Made by a program: the position numbers and the translations under genes
Shown here: piece by piece, positions 28,751 to 36,781 of the stretch
How the letters are laid out: the number at the start of each line of letters is the position of its first letter
Position numbering within the stretch: the stretch's first letter is position 1
Source of the DNA: Aphodosoma sp045631465
GTDB lineage: Bacteria; Bacteroidota; Bacteroidia; Bacteroidales; Paludibacteraceae
Direction of reading: 5' to 3'
Length of the DNA stretch: 64,000 nt
Assembly (NCBI GenBank): GCA_045631465.1
Contig: JAZQUV010000010.1
Span: 1 to 64,000, forward strand
The notes under the pieces: generated by a model
The model's database searches: none
What the model was told of the DNA's origin: nothing
Seen by the model: only the letters and a program-made list of their open reading frames with translations

Positions 28751-29185
28751 ATGAAACTAACAGACAATTGGTTCAGCACTATGGCTGAAGCCGACAACGA
28801 AATGCCTATTTTCGTTTCCGGACGAGATGACTTAGACGAATTTCGCCTATCTGGCAAATTCAAAGAAAGAGTAGAAATCTATTGGAAATACGACTCTTCC
28901 CACAATGGTATGCCTTCCGACAATGAAGGCGAATTAATGGAAAAAGTCGTTGACGCTCTCCGCAATGCAGTTGAAAAAGACAAACTTGCTATTCTCACTG
29001 GCATATATACAGGCAACAACGAGCGCACAATGGTATTCTACACCCGAACATCTCGCATATTTGGCGAACGTCTCAACGAAGCCCTTGCCAATCTACCTCA
29101 ACTACCAATAACTCTGTATGTTGAAATAGATCCCGATTGGAATGAATATACCGAAATGTGCGAAATCAAACCTTTCGCTGAATAA
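28751..29185 (+). CDS. DUF695 domain protein (144 aa)
   Basis: Starts at the ATG at 28751 (MKLTDNWFSTMAEADNEMPIF). The protein is cytoplasmic and acidic. 'FKERVEIYWKYDSS', 'GELMEKVVDALRNAVEKDKLAIL', 'RTMVFYTRT' and the end 'LYVEIDPDWNEYTEM' match the general DUF695 pattern. No function is established for the family and there is no catalytic motif I can point to. It is the last gene of the DPP IV-transporter-glucokinase run and ends just before a shared terminator. Confidence 0.75.
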   Translation: MKLTDNWFSTMAEADNEMPIFVSGRDDLDEFRLSGKFKERVEIYWKYDSSHNGMPSDNEGELMEKVVDALRNAVEKDKLAILTGIYTGNNERTMVFYTRTSRIFGERLNEALANLPQLPITLYVEIDPDWNEYTEMCEIKPFAE

Positions 29186-29190
29186 CAAAA

Positions 29191-29228
29191 AAAAGAGAGA
29201 TGTAACCTCACGTTACACCTCTCTTTTT
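29191..29228. terminator. Bidirectional terminator between DUF695 and dnaX
   Basis: Arms gagagatgtaac (29195-29206) and gttacacctctc (29212-29223) with one G-U type mismatch, flanked by A's on the left and T's on the right. It serves both convergent genes. Confidence 0.9.
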
Positions 29229-29232
29229 TTTA

Positions 29233-30993
29233 TCACAATAAATCCAATCCTAATTCTGCCTTCAATATTCTAAAGTCTGAATTTATCTTGAGCATATGCT
29301 CATACTTTTCATCTTGTGTCAAAATAGCCTCTTGTGCAATCTTCTCATCTACAACAAACTCCAGATCTATACCACTACTCCTCAATTCATTGCTCATAAA
29401 TCTTTCTATGCTAGCCCTATGCTTTATTAGGTCATCATATTGCATCTGATTAACTAATTTAACCACCACTTTCGCCCCCTCTATTACACTTGGCAAACAA
29501 TTCATCATTGCTTTTGATGTATACAGCTCCCCTTCTATCTTCTTTGCATACAATCTCCAAACTTTAATCAATGCATCCAACGTCAATTGAATCCTATCTG
29601 TCTCCACTACCGCCTCTTGCACAATAACCTCAGTAGGAGTTTCTTCTACACCCATAGGTTTTGCATCTTCTTGCTGTGTATGGTGGACATTAGTAGCCAA
29701 ATCTACCTTTACGGTTATTGGTTTCTGCACAACAATAGGTCCTGTTGCTACTACCGAAACACTTTGTTGTGAAACTATTCGTTCCTCAACAATAGGTCTA
29801 TTTACAACCTCTTGTTGCTCTGTTGCTTTTATTTGTCCTCCCGGAGTTGACGCAACATCTATTAATGGCAACTCCGGTTCAACTTTTTTTGATTGTAATC
29901 CTCCCAATAACCCTGCTATACGTATCAACATCACCTCTACCAACAATCGCTTATTCCTACTTGCTTTGTATGCTAAATCACAATCATTTGCAAACTCCAA
30001 TGCTTTATATAACCACAAAATATCACATCGCTGAGCCTGCTCTTTATATCTTTCTGCTATCGCAGCTCCAACCTCCAACAATGGCAGTGTTATCGCATCT
30101 TTACTCACCATCAAATCTCTCAAATGCGACGATAATCCTCCCACAAAATGCTGTCCTTCAAACCCCTTACTCAACACTTCATCAAACACCATCAGTGCAT
30201 CTGCCACCCTATTCTGCAACAATGCATCCACCAATCTGAAGTAATAGTCATAATCCAACACATTCAAATTGGCAATAACTCCGTCATACGTAATCTTATT
30301 ACCGCAGAAACTCATCACTTGGTCAAATATCGACAATGCATCTCGCATCGCTCCATCTGCCTTTTGCGCTATAACATTCAACGCCATTTCTTCAACCTCC
30401 ACTCCCCTATCTCTAGCTACATACTTCAAATGTTCTACCGTATCATTTATCGTGATACGATTGAAGTCATATATCTGACAACGCGACAATATCGTAGCAA
30501 TAATCTTATGCTTCTCTGTCGTTGCCAATATAAATATCGCATGTGCAGGTGGCTCTTCCAATGTCTTCAAAAATGCATTAAATGCATTATTTGTCAACAT
30601 ATGCACCTCATCTATGATATACACACTATACTTACCTATCTGAGGCGGTATTCTCACCTGCTCCACTAATTTTCTGATATCATCAACCAAATTATTCGAT
30701 GCCGCATCCAATTCATGAATATTAAACGAACGTTGCTCATTAAAGGACTTGCACGATTCACATTCATTACATGCCTCACCCGAAGTTGTTGGGTTCAAAC
30801 AGTTTATCGTCTTCGCAAATATACGAGCACATGTTGTCTTACCCACGCCTCGCGGACCACAAAACAAATATGCATGTGCCAAATGGTTATTAGCTATTGC
30901 ATTCTTCAACGTTGCCGTCAACGCTGCCTGACCTATCACCGACTCAAACGTCTGTGGCCTATACTTACGCGCCGATACAATATATTGTTCCAT
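29233..30993 (-). CDS. dnaX: DNA polymerase III gamma/tau subunit
   Basis: 586 residues from the ATG at 30993 (MEQYIVSARKYRPQTFESVIGQ); an earlier in-frame codon at 31029 lies at the transcript start. The clamp-loader ATPase has Walker A FCGPRGVGKTTC, a four-Cys zinc site (NCLNP..., CNECESC), Walker B VYIIDEVHML and the SRC motif (LSRCQIYDF). The C-terminal third is variable, with a Val/Thr-rich linker and a tau-like end. It loads the sliding clamp during replication. It faces the DUF695 gene across a shared terminator. Confidence 0.97.
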   Translation of the reverse strand: MEQYIVSARKYRPQTFESVIGQAALTATLKNAIANNHLAHAYLFCGPRGVGKTTCARIFAKTINCLNPTTSGEACNECESCKSFNEQRSFNIHELDAASNNLVDDIRKLVEQVRIPPQIGKYSVYIIDEVHMLTNNAFNAFLKTLEEPPAHAIFILATTEKHKIIATILSRCQIYDFNRITINDTVEHLKYVARDRGVEVEEMALNVIAQKADGAMRDALSIFDQVMSFCGNKITYDGVIANLNVLDYDYYFRLVDALLQNRVADALMVFDEVLSKGFEGQHFVGGLSSHLRDLMVSKDAITLPLLEVGAAIAERYKEQAQRCDILWLYKALEFANDCDLAYKASRNKRLLVEVMLIRIAGLLGGLQSKKVEPELPLIDVASTPGGQIKATEQQEVVNRPIVEERIVSQQSVSVVATGPIVVQKPITVKVDLATNVHHTQQEDAKPMGVEETPTEVIVQEAVVETDRIQLTLDALIKVWRLYAKKIEGELYTSKAMMNCLPSVIEGAKVVVKLVNQMQYDDLIKHRASIERFMSNELRSSGIDLEFVVDEKIAQEAILTQDEKYEHMLKINSDFRILKAELGLDLL

Positions 30994-31030
30994 AATTACG
31001 ATATTATTATTCTTCTCTACTAAAAACATG

Positions 31031-31062
31031 CAAAGTTAACAAAAAAATATGAATTTTTACAA
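31031..31062 (-). promoter_or_regulatory. dnaX promoter
   Basis: TAACTTTG (31031-31038) on the minus strand, with TTG (31060-31062) 21 nt upstream. It leaves a leader of about 30 nt before the ATG at 30993. Confidence 0.75.
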
Positions 31063-31144
31063 TAAGCGAGAGTAAAAAAGTTCATTTTTTTTACCAAGCA
31101 TTACAAAAATCTTGAGCAAAGCGATAAATTATGAATTATTTTTA

Positions 31145-31152
31145 TTACCTTT
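31145..31152 (+). promoter_or_regulatory. -7 box of the ABC exporter gene
   Basis: TACCTTTG at 31145-31152 gives a leader of about 65 nt that consists largely of a heptamer array. It rules out the longer open frame that starts at 31131. Confidence 0.7.
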
Positions 31153-31171
31153 GCATAATAAAAACAATCTC

Positions 31172-31220
31172 AATTCCTAATTTCTCATTCCTAATTCCTA
31201 ATTCCTCATTCCTCATTTAT
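31172..31220. repeat. Heptamer array in the ABC exporter leader (aattcct type)
   Basis: Seven consecutive 7-bp units from 31172: aattcct, aatttct, cattcct, aattcct, aattcct, cattcct, catttat. The array fills the leader between the promoter and the ATG at 31224. Confidence 0.9.
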
Positions 31221-31223
31221 ATT

Positions 31224-33053
31224 ATGTTCTCTCTCTTCCGCCGATTTCTATCGCCCTACAAGTGGTTAGTCGTAGCCAACCTACTGCTCAACCTCTTAGC
31301 CACTATATTCAACCTATTCTCTTTTGCCTCAATCATTCCTATCTTACAAATACTTTTTGGAATGGAGGCTAACACACACACTTTTATCCCTTTCTCTCAG
31401 ATCTCATCACTCAATTCTCTACTAGAAATAGGTAAAAACAACATATACGCCTACATCGAATCCCTAATCTCACAACATGGTGCATCTACCACCCTCATGC
31501 TACTTGGCATCTATCTCATTGTGATGACTTTATTCAAAACCCTCACAACTTTTCTCGCCTCTGCCTCTCTCGTCCCAATACGCACCGGCATCCTTCGCGA
31601 CATTCGCAACACAATCTACCGCAAAATCACATCTCTCCACATAGGATATTTCTCTCAAGAGAAAAAGGGCGACATCATCAGCCGCATGACCAACGACGTT
31701 GCCGAGGTCGAAGCCTCTATCATTGCTTCGCTCGAAACTATATTCAAAAATCCGATAATGATTGTCATCTACCTCGTTGTGCTATTCTCAATGAGCTGGC
31801 GATTAACCATCTTCGTACTCATCCTCCTTCCTATCAGCGGACTTCTCATCGGCCGCATTGGCAAGTCTCTCAAACGCAAATCTCTCCTCGGGCAACAACT
31901 CTCTGGTGAACTCATTGCTCAAATCGAAGAAACTCTCGGCGGTCTACGCATCATCAAGGCCTTCAATGCCGAAGAAAAACTCTCTCAACGTTTCTCTTCT
32001 CTCAACAACACCATCCGCCACACTTTCAATCGCATACACACTCGCTACTTCCTTGCCCACCCCGTCAGCGAATTTCTCGGCACTGCCGTCATCGCCATTC
32101 TCCTATGGTATGGCGGATTCCTCATCCTCAACGGCAATGGTGGCATCTCTGCGCCTGAATTCATCTACTATCTCGTCATCTTCTACTCTATAATCAACCC
32201 TTTCAAAGAGCTCTCTCGCGCTGGTTATAGCATCCAAAAAGGCATGGCTTCTCTCCAACGCATCGACGCTATTCTCGATACTCAAAACACCATTACCGAA
32301 TCCTCTGACCCCCAATCTATCAACTCTTTCAACCACGAAATCCGTTTCAACGACGTATCTTTCAAATATCAAAACGATTGGGTGCTCCGCAATATCAACC
32401 TCACTATCCACAAAGGCCAAACCATCGCTCTTGTCGGACAATCTGGTTCTGGCAAATCCACTCTAGTCGACCTCATTCCTCGTTTCTACGACACTATCGA
32501 GGGCTCCATCACTATCGATGGCATCGACATAAAACATCTAAAAATCAAAGACCTACGCCACCTCATGGGCAACGTCAACCAAGAGGCTATCCTCTTCAAC
32601 GACACCATATATAACAATATCACCTTCGGCGTCGAATCTGCCACTCAAGCCGAAGTCGAACAAGCCGCTCGCATTGCCAATGCCCACGATTTCATCATGG
32701 CTACCCCCGATGGCTACCAAACCAACATTGGCGACCGCGGTTCGCGCCTCTCTGGTGGTCAACGCCAACGCTTATCTATAGCCCGCGCTATTCTCAAAAA
32801 CCCTCCTATCCTCATCCTCGACGAAGCCACTTCTGCGCTCGACACCGAGTCCGAACGCCTAGTCCAAGATGCCATAGAGCACCTTATGCAAAATCGCACG
32901 GCCATCGTCATCGCCCACCGCTTATCTACAATCAAATCTGCCGACCTCATCTGTGTCCTCCACGAAGGCCACATCATCGAACAAGGCACTCACAACCAAC
33001 TCATCGCCCTAAACGGACAATACACAAAACTCTACAACATGCAGAATTTTTAA
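31224..33053 (+). CDS. ABC exporter, fused permease and ATPase (MsbA-like)
   Basis: 609 residues from the ATG at 31224 (MFSLFRRFLSPYKWLVV). Residues ~1-330 hold six membrane segments with the coupling-helix region YFSQEKKGDIISRMTNDVAEVE. The ATPase domain has Walker A ALVGQSGSGKST, Q-loop GNVNQEAILF, signature LSGGQRQRLS, Walker B ILILDEATSALD and H-loop IAHRLST. Homodimers of this type flip lipid A core or other lipids across the inner membrane; a drug exporter cannot be excluded. Its Leu codons are strikingly CTC-rich, like the next gene. Confidence 0.93.
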   Translation: MFSLFRRFLSPYKWLVVANLLLNLLATIFNLFSFASIIPILQILFGMEANTHTFIPFSQISSLNSLLEIGKNNIYAYIESLISQHGASTTLMLLGIYLIVMTLFKTLTTFLASASLVPIRTGILRDIRNTIYRKITSLHIGYFSQEKKGDIISRMTNDVAEVEASIIASLETIFKNPIMIVIYLVVLFSMSWRLTIFVLILLPISGLLIGRIGKSLKRKSLLGQQLSGELIAQIEETLGGLRIIKAFNAEEKLSQRFSSLNNTIRHTFNRIHTRYFLAHPVSEFLGTAVIAILLWYGGFLILNGNGGISAPEFIYYLVIFYSIINPFKELSRAGYSIQKGMASLQRIDAILDTQNTITESSDPQSINSFNHEIRFNDVSFKYQNDWVLRNINLTIHKGQTIALVGQSGSGKSTLVDLIPRFYDTIEGSITIDGIDIKHLKIKDLRHLMGNVNQEAILFNDTIYNNITFGVESATQAEVEQAARIANAHDFIMATPDGYQTNIGDRGSRLSGGQRQRLSIARAILKNPPILILDEATSALDTESERLVQDAIEHLMQNRTAIVIAHRLSTIKSADLICVLHEGHIIEQGTHNQLIALNGQYTKLYNMQNF

Positions 33054-33097
33054 AAGATATAATAAAATTCTAAAAATATGTCATTATTTCGCCAAGA

Positions 33098-33158
33098 TGA
33101 AACTTTAGTTTCAGCGAGGCGTATGCAGAAAAAAATTATGTCTTTATGTCATTATGTC
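33098..33158. repeat. Small dyad and octamer array between the exporter and dehydrogenase genes
   Basis: TGAAACT (33098-33104) and AGTTTCA (33107-33113) form a perfect dyad. Then come three 8-bp units: attatgtc, tttatgtc, attatgtc (33135-33158). The octamers resemble arrays at 55163-55186 and 60483-60506. Confidence 0.8.
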
Positions 33159-33176
33159 TAATAAAAACACAATACT

Positions 33177-34322
33177 ATGCTAAACTTCGAATTTCAAAAC
33201 CCAACTAAACTCATCTTTGGTAAAGGCTCTATCGCCAAAATCGAACGTCAATTCTCTCGCCCTACCAAAATAATGCTCACTTTCGGCGGTGGCAGTGTCA
33301 AACGCAATGGCGTCTACGACCAAGTTATCGCTGCCCTCAAAGGCCACGAAATCGTCGAATTCTGGGGCATCGAGCCTAACCCTAAAGTAGAAACTCTTCG
33401 CCGTGCAGTCGAACTCGGCAAGGCCGAAAAAGTCGAATTCATCATCGCCGTAGGCGGTGGCTCTACCCTCGACGGCACTAAACTCATCGCCTGCGCTATC
33501 TGCTACGACGGCGACGCTTGGGACCTCGTCCTCGACCCTAAAAAAGTCAGCGGTGCAATTCCTTTTGCTTCTGTTATGACCATGCCTGCCACTGGTTCCG
33601 AAATGAACAACGGCGCCGTTATCTCCAATCTCGCAACTAAAGAGAAATATGGTTTCTACTCGTTCTACCCTCAATGGTCAATACTCGACCCAGAGGTAAC
33701 CTACTCTATCCCTCCTTATCAAGTCGCTTGTGGCATTGCCGACACTTTTGTGCACGTCATGGAACAATACCTCACTGCTCCAAACATCAACCCTCTCATG
33801 GACCGCTGGGCTGAAGGTATCCTCCTCAACCTCATCGAGATAGCACCTCAAATCCAAGAAAACCCTCAAGACTATGACCTCATGTCGCAATATATGCTCT
33901 CTGCCACAATGGGCCTTAACCGCTTCATCGCTATGGGCGTACCTCAAGACTGGGCTACTCACAACATCGGCCACGAACTCACGGCCCTTCACGGTGTCAC
34001 TCACGGCGAATCTCTCGCCATCGTTCTCCCTGGCACTATGACTATCCTCAGCGAACAAAAACACGACAAAATCCTCCAATATGGCGAACGCGTTTGGGGC
34101 ATCACCGAAGGCACCGACGGCATCCGTATTGCCGAAGCTATCGGTCGCACCGAACAATTCTTCTCGCAACTCGGCCTCGCCACTCGCCTCTCTCAACTCA
34201 ACATTGGCGAAGACACAATTGCCGAAATCGAACGCCGTTTCAACGAGCGTGGCACCCTACTCGGCGAGTGCAAAAATGTCAACGGCACCATTGCCCGCGC
34301 CATCCTCGAATGCCAACTATAA
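33177..34322 (+). CDS. Iron-containing alcohol dehydrogenase (BDH/YqhD-like)
   Basis: 381 residues, full length for the group. The N terminus NFEFQNPTKLIFGKGSIAKIE and LTFGGGSVKRNGVYDQV are typical of butanol dehydrogenase/YqhD-type NADPH-dependent aldehyde reductases. FIIAVGGGSTLDGTKLIA binds the nucleotide. Metal ligands are likely the Asp and His of GIADTFVHVMEQY and the two His of GHELTALHGVTHGES. It reduces short aldehydes to alcohols in the cytoplasm. No substrate-specific pathway genes are adjacent, and no clear promoter box is seen in the 123-bp gap before it. Confidence 0.92.
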   Translation: MLNFEFQNPTKLIFGKGSIAKIERQFSRPTKIMLTFGGGSVKRNGVYDQVIAALKGHEIVEFWGIEPNPKVETLRRAVELGKAEKVEFIIAVGGGSTLDGTKLIACAICYDGDAWDLVLDPKKVSGAIPFASVMTMPATGSEMNNGAVISNLATKEKYGFYSFYPQWSILDPEVTYSIPPYQVACGIADTFVHVMEQYLTAPNINPLMDRWAEGILLNLIEIAPQIQENPQDYDLMSQYMLSATMGLNRFIAMGVPQDWATHNIGHELTALHGVTHGESLAIVLPGTMTILSEQKHDKILQYGERVWGITEGTDGIRIAEAIGRTEQFFSQLGLATRLSQLNIGEDTIAEIERRFNERGTLLGECKNVNGTIARAILECQL

Positions 34323-34340
34323 CTCACTAAATCCATACAA

Positions 34341-34376
34341 AAAAAGAGCAACTCACCATCCGAGCTGCTCTTTTTT
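34341..34376. terminator. Bidirectional terminator between the dehydrogenase gene and efp
   Basis: Arms gagcaactc (34346-34354) and gagctgctc (34362-34370), flanked by five A's and six T's. Confidence 0.85.
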
Positions 34377-34397
34377 ATATCATCACACCCAACACCT

Positions 34398-34453
34398 ATC
34401 AACCATCAACTATTATCTGTTGACTATTGACCGTTGACTGTTGACTGTTGACT
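34398..34453. repeat. Heptamer array (gttgact type)
   Basis: Eight 7-bp units from 34398: atcaacc, atcaact, attatct, gttgact, attgacc, gttgact, gttgact, gttgact. The first two resemble reverse complements of later units, so the array can fold on itself. It lies between the terminator and the efp stop codon. Confidence 0.85.
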
Positions 34454-34460
34454 TTTATTA

Positions 34461-35027
34461 TTACTCGCGTACACGTTCTACATACGAACCATCGCGAGTG
34501 TCGATTTTGATTTTGTCACCAGCGTTGATAAACAAAGGCACGCGCACTTCAGCACCATTTTCCACAGTAGCAGGTTTCAATGTGTTAGTTGCTGTATCAC
34601 CTTTCAAACCAGGTTCAGTATAAGTGATTTCCATAATCACGTGAGTTGGCATATCAGCATAAAGGATAGTTTCGCTTTCTGCGTGAACCACAACTTCAAG
34701 TTGGTCACCCTCTTTCATGAATTTAACACCATTGATAAGTTCTTCGTTTACCGACACTTGTTCAAATGTTTCATTGTTCATCAAGTTGCAACCCATATCA
34801 TCGCGATACAAGAATTGATATGGACGACGTTCAATACGAACCTCTTGCACTTTCACACCCGAGTTCCATGTTTTATCCAAAACACGACCAGTTGTAACAT
34901 TTTTCAATTTTGTACGTACGAAAGCAGGACCTTTACCTGGTTTAACGTGCAAAAACTCAACAATAAAGAAATATTGGCCATCGATATCGAGGCACATTCC
35001 GTTCTTAAAATCAGCAGTAGTAGCCAT
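34461..35027 (-). CDS. efp: Translation elongation factor P
   Basis: 188 residues. MATTADFKNGMCLDIDGQYF is the KOW-like N-terminal domain; the modifiable loop reads VKPGKGPAFVRTK with Lys at the usual tip position. The two OB domains end with the family signature AEVRVPLFINAGDKIKIDTR. EF-P relieves ribosome stalling at polyproline. No EpmA/EpmB-type modification genes are present here. It has its own promoter (35066-35096). Confidence 0.97.
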   Translation of the reverse strand: MATTADFKNGMCLDIDGQYFFIVEFLHVKPGKGPAFVRTKLKNVTTGRVLDKTWNSGVKVQEVRIERRPYQFLYRDDMGCNLMNNETFEQVSVNEELINGVKFMKEGDQLEVVVHAESETILYADMPTHVIMEITYTEPGLKGDTATNTLKPATVENGAEVRVPLFINAGDKIKIDTRDGSYVERVRE

Positions 35028-35065
35028 AAAATCTATTTATATTAATGTTTATAATTTTCCGACCG

Positions 35066-35096
35066 CAAAATTACAAAAAAAAATCCATATACACAA
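35066..35096 (-). promoter_or_regulatory. efp promoter
   Basis: TAATTTTG (35066-35073) on the minus strand with TTG (35094-35096) exactly 20 nt upstream. The leader is about 35 nt. Confidence 0.8.
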
Positions 35097-35158
35097 TACC
35101 CCCAAACAACACTCATCCCCATCCCCCAACAATCCCCTACCTCTACCCTACTCTAAAC

Positions 35159-35268
35159 ATAGGATAAATATACTATAAATATAGGATAAATATAGGATAA
35201 ATATAGGATAAATATAGGATAAATATACCATAAATATACTATAAATATAGGATAAATATACTATAAAG
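35159..35268. repeat. 11-bp tandem repeat, ten units (ataggataaat type)
   Basis: Ten 11-bp units run without interruption from 35159 to 35268. The variants are ataggataaat, atactataaat and ataccataaat, and the last is atactataaag. A five-unit array with the same units and the same closing atactataaagcaa lies at 62533-62587. This array sits between the divergent efp and deacylase promoters. Confidence 0.97.
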
Positions 35269-35272
35269 CAAT

Positions 35273-35303
35273 TTGCATAATACCAAAAAAAATAGTAATT
35301 TTG
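35273..35303 (+). promoter_or_regulatory. Promoter of the lipid A deacylase-like gene
   Basis: TTG (35273-35275), 20 nt, then TAATTTTG (35296-35303). It lies immediately after the 11-bp array and 22 nt before the ATG. Confidence 0.78.
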
Positions 35304-35325
35304 CACATGATTTAAATTATAGTTT

Positions 35326-36612
35326 ATGAAAGCATATATAACTCTCGTTTTCTGCTTATTGATGTCTTTTCATCTCTTCGCTTCTGATATAAAAGAAACA
35401 AAACCGGAAGTAACAATCAAGACAAATTTTCGTGGAGGTCAAATTCTATATTCAGATAAACCTTCTAAAATCATAGCGCCAGGACCATCATGGGGAGGTG
35501 AGATTGATGTAGAGTTTCCTTCAACTCGTCAATATGCGTGGCAACAATATTTTGGCGACCCAACTATTGGCGTGGGGTTGGTTTATATGAATCTTGGAGC
35601 AGAGGTGTTGGGCAATTGTGTGGCGGTGTATCCCTATTTTCTTTTGCATATGATTGATTTGCCTCATTTCCAATTCAATTGGAAATGTGGATTTGGTATG
35701 AGCTTTTTCAATAAGTATTATTGGAATTGCGACACAGTGATGGATCATTACTACACGCCACAAGCCAATCCTCTCATTGGTTCGGTGCTAAATGTCTATT
35801 TGAATACAGGTCTTAATGTTAATTTTCCATTGCGCGATGGTTGGGCTGTGAATGCCGAATTTGGTTTTTCCCACATGTCTAATGGTTCGACTATCAAACC
35901 TAATATGGGTATCAACATGTTGTATGGTTCGGTGGGTGCGTCGTATACAATCAATGATCGTGGATATATGGGCGGTAAAAAAGAGAAAACATTCCCCGAT
36001 TTGCCATACGTGTGGAGTTTGAAAGTTACGGCATCGGGTGGCACTCGTCAGTTGTATTATCCTGATAGAAAGAACTATGGGGTTGGTTCTTTCCGTGTTG
36101 GTGCAACATATAAGGTTAATAATTGGTATGCTGTCGGTGGTACTGTTGACGCTTTCTATAATGGTAGCTATGTGAAACAAGGTCTTGATACTATTTGTGG
36201 TTTGGATGGCATAGTGATGACCGACGAAGAGAATCTTGCGCAACAAGAGCATACTATATTCGACCGTTATCATATCACCGAAGACCGCTTGACCGAGAAG
36301 TTTAAACTTGGTGTTGCTGTTTGCAATGAATTTATGCTTGGCCGTTTGACTATACTTGTCGATGTGGGTGCTTATGTGTGGGACCCTTTGCGCAATTGTT
36401 ATGAACCTGAGGTCAATCCTAAATATGGAACTAATCGTCCAATGTTTTATACATATAACATAAATAAGGAAGATGGTTGGAACTATATTCGTCTTGGTAT
36501 GCGTTGCCGAGTGTGGGACAATATTTTTGTATCAGCTGCTCTTAAAACACATCTATCTAAAGCAGAGATGATTGAGTGGGGTATTGGCTATAATATACCA
36601 TTCAAAAAATAA
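35326..36612 (+). CDS. PagL-like acyloxyacyl hydrolase (lipid A 3-O-deacylase family)
   Basis: 428 residues with a signal peptide (MKAYITLVFCLLMSFHLFAS). The middle is an outer-membrane beta-barrel pattern. NAEFGFSHMSNGSTIKPNMG (near 185-205) matches the PagL His-x-Ser catalytic motif and following 'PN.G' of PF09411. This family removes a 3-O-linked acyl chain from lipid A in the outer membrane. The protein is more than twice the length of PagL from Pseudomonas, with an extra C-terminal barrel-like half, as is usual for Bacteroidales 'acyloxyacyl hydrolase' annotations. Activity is inferred from the motif. It is probably monocistronic. Confidence 0.75.
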   Translation: MKAYITLVFCLLMSFHLFASDIKETKPEVTIKTNFRGGQILYSDKPSKIIAPGPSWGGEIDVEFPSTRQYAWQQYFGDPTIGVGLVYMNLGAEVLGNCVAVYPYFLLHMIDLPHFQFNWKCGFGMSFFNKYYWNCDTVMDHYYTPQANPLIGSVLNVYLNTGLNVNFPLRDGWAVNAEFGFSHMSNGSTIKPNMGINMLYGSVGASYTINDRGYMGGKKEKTFPDLPYVWSLKVTASGGTRQLYYPDRKNYGVGSFRVGATYKVNNWYAVGGTVDAFYNGSYVKQGLDTICGLDGIVMTDEENLAQQEHTIFDRYHITEDRLTEKFKLGVAVCNEFMLGRLTILVDVGAYVWDPLRNCYEPEVNPKYGTNRPMFYTYNINKEDGWNYIRLGMRCRVWDNIFVSAALKTHLSKAEMIEWGIGYNIPFKK

Positions 36613-36636
36613 CTCATTTGAAAATTTTTCTCGTGA

Positions 36637-36667
36637 TTGTGTATTTAAGATTTTTTTTGTATCTTTG
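36637..36667 (+). promoter_or_regulatory. alaS promoter
   Basis: TTG (36637-36639), 20 nt, TATCTTTG (36660-36667), preceded by a T run. The leader is about 110 nt and contains a gcgag...ctcgc dyad near 36740-36756. Confidence 0.8.
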
Positions 36668-36781
36668 CAGTTTGATTGTGCGCACTATATAGCTGCGCGT
36701 ATTACATTGATTAATAAATAAAAACGAGGCGAAATGGAGCGAGTTTTGATGCTCGCTATTCGCTATTAAATATCATAAGAC

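Noticed and set aside
36668..36781. T-box riboswitch before alaS
   Set aside because: No T-box sequence or antiterminator is visible, and T-boxes are not typical of Bacteroidetes.
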